Below, in pieces: positions 27,619 through 39,514 of a DNA stretch of 53,354 bases. The stretch is from Rickettsiales bacterium. GTDB lineage: Bacteria; Pseudomonadota; Alphaproteobacteria; Rickettsiales; UBA1997. Every line of letters begins with the position of its first letter. The stretch's first letter is position 1. The translations under genes were made by a program, and so were the position numbers. Below the pieces are notes generated by a model that ran no database searches, was not told the DNA's origin, and was given only the letters and a program-made list of their open reading frames with translations. The DNA lies in contig CANEVP010000009.1 of the NCBI GenBank assembly GCA_947442475.1, forward strand, positions 1 through 53,354. Reading direction: 5' to 3'.

Positions 27619-29390
27619 GTGGATTTTATAACCTCAAAACATCAATTCGACATTGTCATTATTGGTTCGGGTGGCGCTGGATTAATGGCGGCAATTTCGG
27701 CGATTAATTCTGGTGCAAAAAATATTGCAGTGATTAGCAAAGTGATTCCAACCAATAGTCATACGGTTGCAGCTAAAGGCGGAATCAATGCCGCGCTAAG
27801 CAATGTTCAAAATGACAATTGGAAATGGCACGCTTACGACACGCTAAAAGGCGCTGATTATTTGGCCGATACCGACGCAGTTGAATTGCTTTGTCGCGAA
27901 GCCCAACCAGCAATTCTGGCGCTTGAAAGAATGGGCGTGGTTTTTTCACGCGACCAAAATGGTAAAATTGCTCAACGCGCTTACGGCGCTCAAACCACCA
28001 ATTTCGGACAAGGCGATTTGGCTTACCGCGCTTGCTATTCTAAAGACAAAACCGGCCACACAATTTTGCATACGCTTTACGAACAAGCGCTAAAAAGTGG
28101 TGTTAAATTTTTCTCAGAATTTTTTGTTAGTGATCTTTTGATGGAAGGACAAAGTCAATGCTATGGATGTTTGACGATTGATTTAAATTCTGGCGAGTTA
28201 GTAATTTTCGAAAGCAAAATCGTCATTTTAGCAACTGGCGGCTATAGCCAAATTTATCACAACACCACGTCATCATTAATTTGTAGTGGCGACGGATCGG
28301 CTTTAGTTTTTGAAGAGGGTTTGGCGCTGCAAGACATGGAATTTGTACAATTTCATCCAACTGGAATTCATGTTAATGGCTTTCTAATCACCGAAGCGGC
28401 GCGAGGTGAGGGTGGCTACTTGCTTAACTCGGAAGGCAAGCGTTTCATGGAAAATTATGCGCCGAAAATGATGGAATTAGCGTCGCGCGATGTGATTTCG
28501 CAAGCAATGGCATCAGAAATCAATCAAGGTCGCGGGGCCGGAAAAAACAAAAATTTTCTCAATTTAGATTTACGCCACATCGATGATGAAGTTCTGAAAA
28601 ATAAACTTCCTGGAGTTATTGAATTGGTAAAAAACTTTAGTCGTCTCGATGTAAAAAAAGATTTAATTCCCGTAGCTCCTTCCGCTCACTACACCATGGG
28701 AGGCATTCCAACAAATTTAGATTGTATGGTGCTTAACGGCGAAAAAGAAGTTTTAGGATTAATGGCAATTGGTGAAGCGGCCTGCGTTTCAGTGCATGGC
28801 GCGAATCGTTTGGGGTGTAATTCTCTGCTTGATTTAATTGTCTTTGGAAAAATCGCTGGAGAAAAAGCGGCGGAGAAAATTTCTGAAAAATCGAAAAGCT
28901 TGGCGGAGAAAATTGCTGCAGGAAAGATTGAAAAACTAAAAGAAATCTTTGGTACAACTTCAGATTTGGGCCTTTCTCAAATAAAACGCCAACTCCAAGA
29001 AAATAACGAAAAAAATCTTGGCGTATTTCGCACAGAAGAATTGTTAAAAGATGGTCTCGCCAAAACTCTCGAACTTTTCGAAATTTTCAAAAACTACAAA
29101 ATCACCAGCAAAAGTCTGGTCTGGAACGAAGAACTCATCGCGTATTTCGAGTTGAAAAATTTATTTTTAAACTCACTTGCCGCCAATTTTGCAGCGCTAA
29201 ATCGTCGCGAAAGCCGCGGGGCCCATTATCGCTCTGATTTTCAAAATCGTGACGATGAAAATTTTTGCGCCCACAGCCTCGTAAAAATGTCTGGCTTAGC
29301 AGAAACTAATCTGGAATTTTCACTCAAAACTGTAAGAAGCCTGTCAGAAACCCCCGAACTCAATCTCAACTTTCAAATCAGAAAATACTA

Positions 29391-29391
<1 letters not shown>
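27619..29391 (+). CDS. sdhA: Succinate dehydrogenase/fumarate reductase flavoprotein subunit-like
   Basis: 590 aa starting at GTG 27,619, directly after an in-frame TAA. FAD binding: [14 protein letters not shown]48 in [10 protein letters not shown] matches the covalent-FAD His of SDH/FRD and argues against L-aspartate oxidase. Active-site stretches are kept: [29 protein letters not shown] and [13 protein letters not shown]. The C-terminus ([11 protein letters not shown]) is of the SdhA type. No sdhB, C or D is adjacent, and a phosphatase-like gene overlaps its stop by one base. Divergence from typical SdhA is noticeable, so a soluble fumarate reductase-like or other role is possible. Confidence 0.8.
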
Positions 29392-31872
<2,481 letters not shown>

Positions 31873-31883
<11 letters not shown>

Positions 31884-32697
31884 TTTAGGTTCACTTGCAA
31901 TTTTCGCCGGACGTGGATCTTTGCCAAAAATGTTGATCGAAGATTGCCAAAAAAAAAGTCGCAAATTTTTAGTATTTTTGTTGGAAGGTGAGGTTTACGA
32001 AATTGATTATTCTGCTTTCAATCCAATAACCGTAGGATACGGCGAGGTTGAAAAATTTTTGGCGGCGATTCACCAAAATGAAATAAAGAATTTAGTTTTT
32101 ATCGGTGGCGTTACCAAGCCAAATTTTTCATCACTAAAAGTAGATAAGCGTGGCGCGGTTCTGCTGGCTAAAATTTTAGCTAATAAAATTTTAGGAGATG
32201 ACGCGGTTTTACGTGCAGTGATTAAATTTTTTGAAAAAGAAGGTTTAAAAATTTTGCGAATTGACGAGTTGCTCGATTGCGTGATCTCAGTAAAATCAAC
32301 GCTGACGCGCCACCAACCGACAAAAGAAAACCTTGAAGATATTGCGCTTGGTGTGAAAGCGATTAAGTCATTTTCTAATTTTGATGTTGGGCAATCTTTA
32401 GTAATTGCACAAAAGCAAATCATTGCGGTTGAAGCCCTTGAGGGCACTGACGAAATGATAAAAAGATGCGCCACTTTGAAAGTTGATTACAAAAAAGATG
32501 CGGTTTTGCTGAAGATGAAAAAAGCTAAACAAAGCATGAAAGCAGATATGCCAACCATTGGTATTGAGACGATTAAAAACGCTTTCGCCTCGGGAATTGG
32601 TGGCATTGCGATTCAAGCTAACTCTACGTTGGTTTTAGATAAGTTTGAGGTGATTAAAAAAGCTGATGAGTTGGGTTTGTTTTTGACGGTAATCTAG
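31873..32697 (+). CDS. lpxI: UDP-2,3-diacylglucosamine pyrophosphatase LpxI
   Basis: 274 aa, the DUF1009 family. LpxI hydrolyses UDP-2,3-diacylglucosamine to lipid X in lipid A synthesis, replacing LpxH in alphaproteobacteria and several other groups. Signatures: LAIFAGRGSLPKMLIEDC at the N-terminus, GDDAVLRAVIKFFEKEG, DVGQSLVIAQKQIIAVEALEGTDEMI, and KADMPTIGIETI near the C-terminus. It implies an outer membrane with lipid A. The next gene's GTG overlaps its stop by one base. Confidence 0.93.
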
Positions 32698-33926
32698 TGC
32701 AGCCAAAAACCTTCTCGCACCCAGAGTTAATCAAAAAATTTCCCCCAGAAGTAAAAACTCTTTTCCAAATTTTTGGTGAAGAAATCCGTATTGTTGGCGG
32801 TGCGGTGCGTGATTTGCTGCTTAAAAAAGAAGTTCACGATTTTGATTTTTGCACAAAATATTTGCCTGAAGAAATCATCAAAATTCTTAACAAAAATAAA
32901 ATCAAAGCGATTCCAACCGGCGTCAAATTTGGCACGATCACGGCGGTGGTTGCTGGTAAGAATTTTGAAATCACCACTTTGCGCAAAGATGACAAAACTG
33001 ATGGGCGCCACTGCGAACCAGAATTTGTTAGTGATTATTTTTTAGATGCACAGAGGCGCGATTTTACGATTAACGCTCTTTACCTTGATTCTGCTGGTTT
33101 GGTGAGCGATTACTTCGATGGAATTTCTGATATTAAAAACCAAAAAGTTCGATTCATCGGCGAGGCAAAAACCAGAATCGAAGAAGATTATTTGCGCATT
33201 TTGCGCTTCTTCAGATTTAGCTGTCAATATGCCGCAGAGCTTGATCCCAAAGGTTTAATGGCCTGCATATCAGAAAAAGAAAATCTGAAAAAATTATCGA
33301 AAGAAAGGGTAAGAGCGGAAGTTTTAAAAATGCTTTCGAGTGAGAAGAGGGAAAATCTAATTGTGGTTTTAAAAGTTTTTAAAGAGCAAAAAATTGCTGA
33401 TTCAATTTTTAGCTCAAAGCTTGATGTTGAAGCTTTGGAGCGACTTTTTAAGTTAGAAGAAGAATTTGATTTTTCAGCCACCCAAAACCTAAAAATCGCG
33501 GCATTATTTTTGCAAAAAGAAATCGATTTAAAAATTTTCGCTCAAGAAATTTGTGCGACTAATTTGGAAAAGAAATATTTTTTTTACTTTTTGAACTCGT
33601 TGACGGGGCCCAGTGGGCTCGAGCTTAGAATGGAAGATCTGAAGCAACTTCTAGTTTTTGCCGACAAAAATCTTGTACTTAATTTGTATTTACTTTCTTT
33701 AGCCAAAAATTCCGACCTACAAAAAAATTCTAACGCAAAAAAAAATATTAAATTTTTGCAAAACTTTTTCCTACCAAATTTTCCAATAAGTGGTGAAGAT
33801 GTGATTAATCTTGGATTCACAGGGCAAGCTGCTGGAAAGGCCATCGAAATGGCTAAAAAATTCTGGGCGGCAAATGATTTTAAATTGCAAAAAACCGATC
33901 TAATTAAATTTTTAAAAACACATTAA
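32697..33926 (+). CDS. CCA tRNA nucleotidyltransferase / poly(A) polymerase family protein
   Basis: 409 aa. A class II nucleotidyltransferase: the GGAVRDLLL loop, metal-binding DFDF, TGVKFGTITAV, RRDFTINALYLD, and R.EEDYLRILRFFRFSCQY in the neck. The alphaproteobacterial enzyme adds or repairs the CCA end of tRNA; poly(A) polymerase activity is the alternative. The GTG start at 32,697 shares one base with the lpxI stop. The C-terminal half is Lys/Phe/Leu-rich and A+T-rich, typical of this chromosome. lysS follows 3 bases later. Confidence 0.9.
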   Translation: MQPKTFSHPELIKKFPPEVKTLFQIFGEEIRIVGGAVRDLLLKKEVHDFDFCTKYLPEEIIKILNKNKIKAIPTGVKFGTITAVVAGKNFEITTLRKDDKTDGRHCEPEFVSDYFLDAQRRDFTINALYLDSAGLVSDYFDGISDIKNQKVRFIGEAKTRIEEDYLRILRFFRFSCQYAAELDPKGLMACISEKENLKKLSKERVRAEVLKMLSSEKRENLIVVLKVFKEQKIADSIFSSKLDVEALERLFKLEEEFDFSATQNLKIAALFLQKEIDLKIFAQEICATNLEKKYFFYFLNSLTGPSGLELRMEDLKQLLVFADKNLVLNLYLLSLAKNSDLQKNSNAKKNIKFLQNFFLPNFPISGEDVINLGFTGQAAGKAIEMAKKFWAANDFKLQKTDLIKFLKTH

Positions 33927-33929
33927 ATT

Positions 33930-35504
33930 ATGAATATTTCACAAAAATCTTACATCGAATCCAAATCTTGGCCCTTTGAAGAGGCGCGTAGAATTTTGGA
34001 AAAAATTGGCGGCAAGACTCCAAAAAAAGGTTACGTACTTTTTGAAACCGGCTACGGTCCGTCAGGTTTGCCCCATATTGGTACCTTTGGAGAAGTAGTG
34101 CGCACTGCATTTGTGCGTTACGCTTTTTCTTGCATCGCGCCGCAAATTCCAACTCGCATGTTTTGTGTTTCTGACGATATTGATGGCTTGCGCAAAGTGC
34201 CGGATAATGTGCCCAACCAAGAAATGGTGCGCGCTAATTTGGGTCGCCCGCTTACCTCGGTGCCAGATCCTTTTGGCACTCATGAATCTTACGGCCACAA
34301 CATGAATTCGCGCCTTCGTGCTTTTTTAGATTCATTTGGTTTTGATTACGAATTCATCAGCGCCACTGAAAAATATAAATCTGGCGCCTTTGATTCGACA
34401 ATGTTGCGTGTGCTTGAAAAATATGAAGAGCTGATGGATCTAATGCTGCCAAGCCTTGGCGCAGAACGTCAAGAAACTTACAGTCCATTCATGCCAATTG
34501 ATCCAGAATCTGGAATTGTCATCGACAAAGGCGTTAAAGGCATCAACAAAGCTAAGGGAAGTGTAATTTATTTAGACGCAAATGGCGCTGAAAAAGAAAT
34601 TCCGGTGACTGGCGGCAATTGCAAATTGCAGTGGAAAATCGATTTCGGTGCCCGCTGGTTTAGTTTGGGGGTTGATTACGAAATTTACGGAAAAGATCAC
34701 CAACCTAACGAAAGAATTTATCGCAGGGTTTGCGAAATCTTGGGCGGCGTGCCTCCGGTCAATTTCACTTACGAAATGTTTTTATCTGACACTGGTGAAA
34801 AAATTTCTAAATCTAAAGGCAACGGCATCTCGGTTGAAGATTGGTTGAAATATGCCCCAGCTGAATCGATGAGCTTGTTCATGTATCAAAAACCAAAGAC
34901 TGCAAAGCGTCTTTATTTTGATGTGATTCCAAAAGCGATGGATGAATATTTAACTTTTGCGGCGGCTTTCGCCGGACAAGAAGAGGCGGCGCAGCTTGAT
35001 AATCCCGCTTTCCACATTCATTTAGGTAATGTTCCAACAACTAATTTTAGCTTAACTTATTCACTTTTGTTGAATTTGGCGAGTGCTTGTAACCCTGAAA
35101 ATGACTCGGTGCTTTGGGGTTTTATTTCGAAATATCAGGATGGTCTTTCAAAAGAAAACTCACCACTTTTGGCAAAAATGGTGGCGAGTGCGATTAACTA
35201 TTACGACGACTTCATCAAGAAAAATAAAAAATATCGTCACGCCACCGACTCAGAAAAATCAGCACTTCGCGAGCTAATTGAGGCGATAGAAAACGCTACT
35301 GACGAACAAAAAAATGATGGCGCTTTATTGCAAAATTTAGTTTTTCAAGTGGGTAAAAATCACGGCTATGAAAAAAACATGCGTGACTGGTTTTTAGCTT
35401 TGTATCAAATCTTACTTGGCTCAGACCAAGGCCCGCGCATGGGCTCGTTCATTGCGCTTTTTGGCATCGATAATTTTATCAAATTAATAAATGACAGAAT
35501 TTAA
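33930..35504 (+). CDS. lysK: Lysyl-tRNA synthetase, class I
   Basis: 524 aa. The class I LysRS of Archaea, shared with alphaproteobacteria including Rickettsia, spirochaetes and a few others. The HIGH box reads HIGT (49-52, in GPSGLPHIGTFGEV) and the KMSKS box KISKSKGN lies at about 290. FETGYGPSGLPH and RMFCVSDDIDGLRKVP are family-specific. It charges tRNA-Lys in place of the class II enzyme. The following gene begins inside its last 14 bases. Confidence 0.95.
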   Translation: MNISQKSYIESKSWPFEEARRILEKIGGKTPKKGYVLFETGYGPSGLPHIGTFGEVVRTAFVRYAFSCIAPQIPTRMFCVSDDIDGLRKVPDNVPNQEMVRANLGRPLTSVPDPFGTHESYGHNMNSRLRAFLDSFGFDYEFISATEKYKSGAFDSTMLRVLEKYEELMDLMLPSLGAERQETYSPFMPIDPESGIVIDKGVKGINKAKGSVIYLDANGAEKEIPVTGGNCKLQWKIDFGARWFSLGVDYEIYGKDHQPNERIYRRVCEILGGVPPVNFTYEMFLSDTGEKISKSKGNGISVEDWLKYAPAESMSLFMYQKPKTAKRLYFDVIPKAMDEYLTFAAAFAGQEEAAQLDNPAFHIHLGNVPTTNFSLTYSLLLNLASACNPENDSVLWGFISKYQDGLSKENSPLLAKMVASAINYYDDFIKKNKKYRHATDSEKSALRELIEAIENATDEQKNDGALLQNLVFQVGKNHGYEKNMRDWFLALYQILLGSDQGPRMGSFIALFGIDNFIKLINDRI

Positions 35505-37182
35505 TTCACTTTCACAGGAAGAAGATTTAGAATTTGTGCAAAATCTGACAGATTTAAAAAATTTTGCTGCGAGTTTTTCGGCGGCTGATTTTGTTTTGCC
35601 AAATCCCAAAGAAGCAAACCCAAGAGCCTCGCAAATATTAGAAGCATTGCCACGAAAATTGCAGGAATATGTGCAAGAACTTCGTCAAATGGAAGAGCAA
35701 GTTGCTAAAGAAAATGCACAAGAAACAGCCACAGAAGGAACACGCGAAGAAGAGGAAAAAAAACGTAAACAGAGAAAGGAAAGAGAGCGGCGCGTTGAAA
35801 AATTAGCGCAGGAAATTTTCATTATTTCATGTGCTTCCAACAAGCCGATTGATAAAAACAAAAAAGAATTTTCCGATTTTTTAGACAAATATAATTTGGG
35901 AACAAAGCTTAATGAATTCGGTGAAAATGGCTTGAGCCCAGCGGCTGCAACGATGATTTCGGGAAAAAGTGATTTGGCTAAAGCGGCAGATTTAGAAAAA
36001 TTGGTGGAAGCGGGTGTTAATGTTTCCAAAAAAGATCTCAAAAATTTCGACAATCAAAAAAGTGAAATTGATTCTTCTAAAAGAGAGCAAGGTGGGCAAG
36101 TTCGCCAAAGGGGCGGTAGAGAAATTAGTTCAAAAAAAGAAAGTCAAATTGTTGTTGATTCTAAACTAGAAGCCCGAGATCAGGCAGCTCAAAGAGAAGC
36201 CGATAGTCAAGCCAGAGAACAAAGCCAAATTATCGAAGCCGGAATTGCTTTAGAATTTCACCAAATAGCCATGTTGCAAATTCTCGACAGTTTGAAAAAG
36301 CAGGCGGCTCAAAATCAAAAAGAGCTAGTTGCTAAGAAAGAGTCTGAGCAATTTCAGGCAAAGCTTTTGGAAGAATCAGAAAAAGAAAAAATACAAATTA
36401 TCGAAACCGCAAAAGAGCAGCCGCAAGCGCCAAAACAAGATAGATCGATAGAGAAAACGGCATTAGAGCAAATTTTAGGAATCTCTTTGAATGAAAAAAG
36501 CTTGGATTCAATGCTGACTTACGCCGTGCAAAACGGTCAAGCAACTCTGGCGCTTTTATTGGTGAGTTTTGGCGCGAATGTTAATCACAAAGAATATGGC
36601 GTTAGAACTGTCGTAGAAATTGCCGCCGCAAGTGGCAATAATTCTTTAACGACAATTTTGTCGCAGCGAGCAAATCCAGATACAAAAAATGCCGTAATTA
36701 GTGCAAATCCAGGATTGAGAGAGATGATTGAAACCGCGTCACTAGATTTTAAAAAGTTAGTGAAAGAGTCCCAACTTATAACGCTTCAGCCAACTTCTTT
36801 TTCGTCAGGGCAAGAAAATCCAATAATTACTGAGCGTTCAGATTTGAAAAAAATGATTGAGACGGTGTCTAAAAATTCTGAAGAGGTGGTTAAGGAGTCT
36901 TGTTTTACCTCGTCTTCTCTGGTTTCTAAAGATTTGGCAACTTTATCAGAGCGAAAAAATGATAGCAGAGGCGATATAATTAACGAGAAGCCAAGCTCTG
37001 AAAAAAGTGACGTTGTAAGTCTTGAAGAATCTAGAAAGAAAAAGATTCAGCCTGAAAAACCCTCGCCGGTTTTTAGGCCGTATTCTCCTGCTATTTTAAC
37101 AGGAGAAACTGCTGCAGTTAGTAAAGCGACAACGAAATTAGATGGTTCTTCATTTAGAAGTGGCGGTGGAAGAGGTGGTTAA
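35491..37182 (+). CDS. Ankyrin-repeat-like protein with coiled coils
   Basis: 563 aa, family not recognised as a whole. Acidic and basic coiled-coil stretches lie at about 65-110 and 215-320 (Glu, Lys and Gln rich). Ankyrin-like units are seen at about 146-180 (NGLSPAAATMI, LVEAGVNVSKKD) and more clearly at 335-395 (YAVQNGQATLALLLVSFGANVN, then VEIAAASGNNSLTTIL). A 43-residue internal repeat follows (MIETAS near 411 and MIETVS near 454, each with V[KV]KES shortly after). It ends in a Gly/Arg tail, SGGGRGG. There is no signal peptide or membrane segment. Ankyrin proteins are frequent effectors in intracellular alphaproteobacteria; that role is inference. It overlaps lysK by 14 bases. Confidence 0.7.
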   Translation: MTEFNSLSQEEDLEFVQNLTDLKNFAASFSAADFVLPNPKEANPRASQILEALPRKLQEYVQELRQMEEQVAKENAQETATEGTREEEEKKRKQRKERERRVEKLAQEIFIISCASNKPIDKNKKEFSDFLDKYNLGTKLNEFGENGLSPAAATMISGKSDLAKAADLEKLVEAGVNVSKKDLKNFDNQKSEIDSSKREQGGQVRQRGGREISSKKESQIVVDSKLEARDQAAQREADSQAREQSQIIEAGIALEFHQIAMLQILDSLKKQAAQNQKELVAKKESEQFQAKLLEESEKEKIQIIETAKEQPQAPKQDRSIEKTALEQILGISLNEKSLDSMLTYAVQNGQATLALLLVSFGANVNHKEYGVRTVVEIAAASGNNSLTTILSQRANPDTKNAVISANPGLREMIETASLDFKKLVKESQLITLQPTSFSSGQENPIITERSDLKKMIETVSKNSEEVVKESCFTSSSLVSKDLATLSERKNDSRGDIINEKPSSEKSDVVSLEESRKKKIQPEKPSPVFRPYSPAILTGETAAVSKATTKLDGSSFRSGGGRGG

Positions 37183-37206
37183 AGTTCTGTAAAGGCTTAG
37201 ATATTT

Positions 37207-37998
37207 TTACGCCACGCCCAATGCCTGAATTTCAGAAATTAACTTTCTGAAATTATCAGTTTCGTAATTATCGTGAACTCCTTGCAACACAGATGTTAAG
37301 CGCTCCAAGCCCATGCCGGTGTCGATGCAGGGTTTTGGTAATTCGATCATTTTGCCATCTTTGTGTTTTTCAAATTGCATGAAAACCAAATTCCAAATTT
37401 CAATAAAACGATCGCCGTCTTGGTCTTTGCTGCCTGGAACATCGCCAAAAATTTTATCGCCGTGGTCATAAAAAATTTCTGAGCAAGGGCCGCACGGGCC
37501 GACATCGCCCATTGACCAAAAGTTGTCGTCGGTTGTGATGCGAATAATTTTTTCTTGGGGCAGGCCGGCGATCTTTTTCCAGAAATCTGCAGCCACATCA
37601 TCATTGTGATAAACAGTGACCAAAAGCTTGTCTTTGTTGATTTCGAGTTCTTTAGTTAAAAAATTCCAAGCGTAAAAAATTGCTTCTTCTTTGAAATAAT
37701 CGCCAAACGAAAAATTGCCCAACATTTCAAAAAAAGTGTGGTGACGTGCGGTGAAACCAACATTGTCGAGATCGTTGTGTTTGCCGCCAGCGCGCACACA
37801 TTTTTGCGAAGTTACGGCGCGTTTAAATTTTGGCACTTCAACGCCAGTGAAATAATTTTTAAACTGATTCATCCCCGCGTTGGTAAACATCAAAGTGGGG
37901 TCGTTGTGTGGCACTAAAGATGAAGAGGCGAAAATCTCGTGACCGTTGGCTGCGAAATAATCGAGAAATTTTGTGCGGATTTGATTGGTTGAAAGCAT
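37207..37998 (-). CDS. alaS: Alanyl-tRNA synthetase reduced to its catalytic core
   Basis: 263 aa against about 870 for full AlaRS. The class II core is complete: motif 1 region near [12 protein letters not shown] (36-47), motif 2 [19 protein letters not shown] (85-103), [15 protein letters not shown], and motif 3 GMGLERL (228-234). The gene stops shortly after, at EIQALGVA. The helical tRNA-recognition domain, the editing domain and the C-Ala domain are missing, and no remnant lies downstream before the convergent ankyrin gene. The break falls after the adenylation domain, not inside it. It follows rnpB on the same strand by 22 bases. It may be a fission product, a paralogue with another role, or a pseudogene. 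Confidence 0.85.
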   Translation of the reverse strand: MLSTNQIRTKFLDYFAANGHEIFASSSLVPHNDPTLMFTNAGMNQFKNYFTGVEVPKFKRAVTSQKCVRAGGKHNDLDNVGFTARHHTFFEMLGNFSFGDYFKEEAIFYAWNFLTKELEINKDKLLVTVYHNDDVAADFWKKIAGLPQEKIIRITTDDNFWSMGDVGPCGPCSEIFYDHGDKIFGDVPGSKDQDGDRFIEIWNLVFMQFEKHKDGKMIELPKPCIDTGMGLERLTSVLQGVHDNYETDNFRKLISEIQALGVA

Positions 37999-38020
37999 GC
38001 GTAAAATTTTTTAGTTGTAA

Positions 38021-38421
38021 GTAAGGCAAGCTATAAGCCGGATTTTGTACCCGATTACTCAGGCGACAGTCATTCATCTAGGATTAGCGTCGCCGCTAAC
38101 CTCAAGCAACCTACCCGAGTGACGATGGCGAGGACATCTGTTCATTGAAGAACTTGCCACTCCTATTTGGTCTTGCTCTAAATAGGGTTTTTCCAAATCT
38201 ATGTTACCATAGAAGCGCGTGAGCTCTTACCTCGCGTTTTCACCCTTACTGGCCCGAAGGCTTAGCGGTATATTCTCTGTGACACTTTCCCTCAGAATTT
38301 CTAGTTTATTCAAAATTCTGGTCAGCCGTTAACTGATATTTTCCCTCGCTAGAGTCCGGACTTTCCTCTAATTTTCAAACTTGTTGCCAAGTTAAAACCA
38401 GCGACCATCCACTTGCCTTAC
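38021..38421 (-). ncRNA. rnpB: RNase P RNA, type A
   Basis: The catalytic RNA of RNase P, which trims tRNA 5' ends. On the minus strand the universal core AGAGGAAAGTCCGGACTCT is at 38,351-38,369. Downstream lie GGTAAGAGCTCAC and, near the 3' end, ACAAAATCCGGCTTAT, which matches the conserved ACARAANNNGGCUUA element. The two ends, GTAAGGCAAG at 38,412-38,421 (minus) and CTTGCCTTAC at 38,021-38,030 (minus), pair perfectly as helix P1 and set the limits. Length of about 400 nt is normal. Confidence 0.96.
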
Positions 38422-38430
38422 AAGATCGCG

Positions 38431-38459
38431 AAATTAAGGTGCCGCGCCTTTCAAAGCAA
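38431..38459 (-). promoter_or_regulatory. Possible rnpB promoter
   Basis: On the minus strand a TTGCTT (38,454-38,459) and a TAATTT (38,431-38,436) are 17 bases apart, which would place the transcription start about 7-10 bases on, at the 5' end of the P1 helix. The hexamers are weak matches to the sigma-70 consensus; position is the main support. Confidence 0.35.
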
Positions 38460-38479
38460 TACGCATATTTCTCAATTTC

Positions 38480-39502
38480 ATGAAAACAGTTCTCTCAGGA
38501 ATTCAGCCCACAGGCAATTTACATCTTGGAAATTACCTCGGCTCAATCGCCAACTGGATTGACTTGCAAACAACCCACCGCTGCATTTTTGGCGTGATGA
38601 ATTTGCACGCGATTACTTTGCCGCAAGATCCAAAAAGCTTGCAGAAAAACGTGATGGACGCCGCAGCGGTTTATCTGGCTTGCGGTTTAGACCCAAAAAA
38701 ATCGACAATTTTTGTGCAAAGTGAAGTGCCAGAGCACGCAGAATTGGCATGGGTTTTAAGTACCATTACTCCCAAGGGATGGCTTAATCGCATGACCCAA
38801 TTCAAAGAAAAAAGAATTCAGGTGATGAGTGGTTTGAGTGCGAAGTGGGAGACTATTAAAGAAGAGGATGAATCAATTTGCTTGGGACTTTATGCCTACC
38901 CAGTTCTAATGGCCTCCGATATTTTACTTTATCGCGCTGATGTCGTGCCAGTTGGCGAAGATCAAAAACAACATCTTGAATTAACTCGTGATCTTGCGGG
39001 CGCGTTTAATCGTCGCTACAGCACCGAATATTTTAAATTGCCGGAGCCTATGATTTTAAAGGCGGTGAAGCGCATTATGTCGCTGCAAGATGGTTTGAAA
39101 AAAATGAGTAAGTCGGATGAATCAGATTTGTCGCGCATCAATTTAGAAGACTCGGCGGACGTGATTTTGAAAAAAGTTAAGAAGGCAAAAACCGATTCGC
39201 TTGCCACAATTAATTTTGATGAAGCGCGTCCAGAAATTTACAATTTGTTAAATATCTTTTCAGCAGTCTCAGGCAAGCTTCCAGAGGATATTGCCAAAGA
39301 ATATGAAACTGCAGGAAACGGCAAATTTAAAAATGATTTAGCCGAAAGTTTGATCGAAAAATTGCGTCCAATCCAAGAAAATTTAGCGCGATTTAAGAAA
39401 GATCAAAGCTACATCCGTCAAGTTTTGGACGATGGAAAAAATCAGGCGAGTGAAATTGCTAAAAAAACCCGAAATGAAGTTTTCGGAATTGTTGGTCTTT
39501 AA
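38480..39502 (+). CDS. trpS: Tryptophanyl-tRNA synthetase
   Basis: 340 aa, complete class I enzyme. It opens MKTVLSGIQPTGNLHLGNYLG with the HIGH box as HLGN (15-18); the KMSKS box is KMSKS (208-212). ADVVPVGEDQKQHLELTRDLA is the family block that binds tryptophan and the neighbouring helix. It diverges from rnpB across about 58 bases and is followed by nadA after 12 bases, so trpS-nadA is probably an operon. Confidence 0.96.
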   Translation: MKTVLSGIQPTGNLHLGNYLGSIANWIDLQTTHRCIFGVMNLHAITLPQDPKSLQKNVMDAAAVYLACGLDPKKSTIFVQSEVPEHAELAWVLSTITPKGWLNRMTQFKEKRIQVMSGLSAKWETIKEEDESICLGLYAYPVLMASDILLYRADVVPVGEDQKQHLELTRDLAGAFNRRYSTEYFKLPEPMILKAVKRIMSLQDGLKKMSKSDESDLSRINLEDSADVILKKVKKAKTDSLATINFDEARPEIYNLLNIFSAVSGKLPEDIAKEYETAGNGKFKNDLAESLIEKLRPIQENLARFKKDQSYIRQVLDDGKNQASEIAKKTRNEVFGIVGL

Positions 39503-39514
39503 ATAAAAATAAGT

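Noticed and set aside
37140-37206. Frameshifted continuation of alaS
   Set aside because: The downstream bases are the 3' end of the convergent ankyrin-like gene and carry no AlaRS sequence in any frame.
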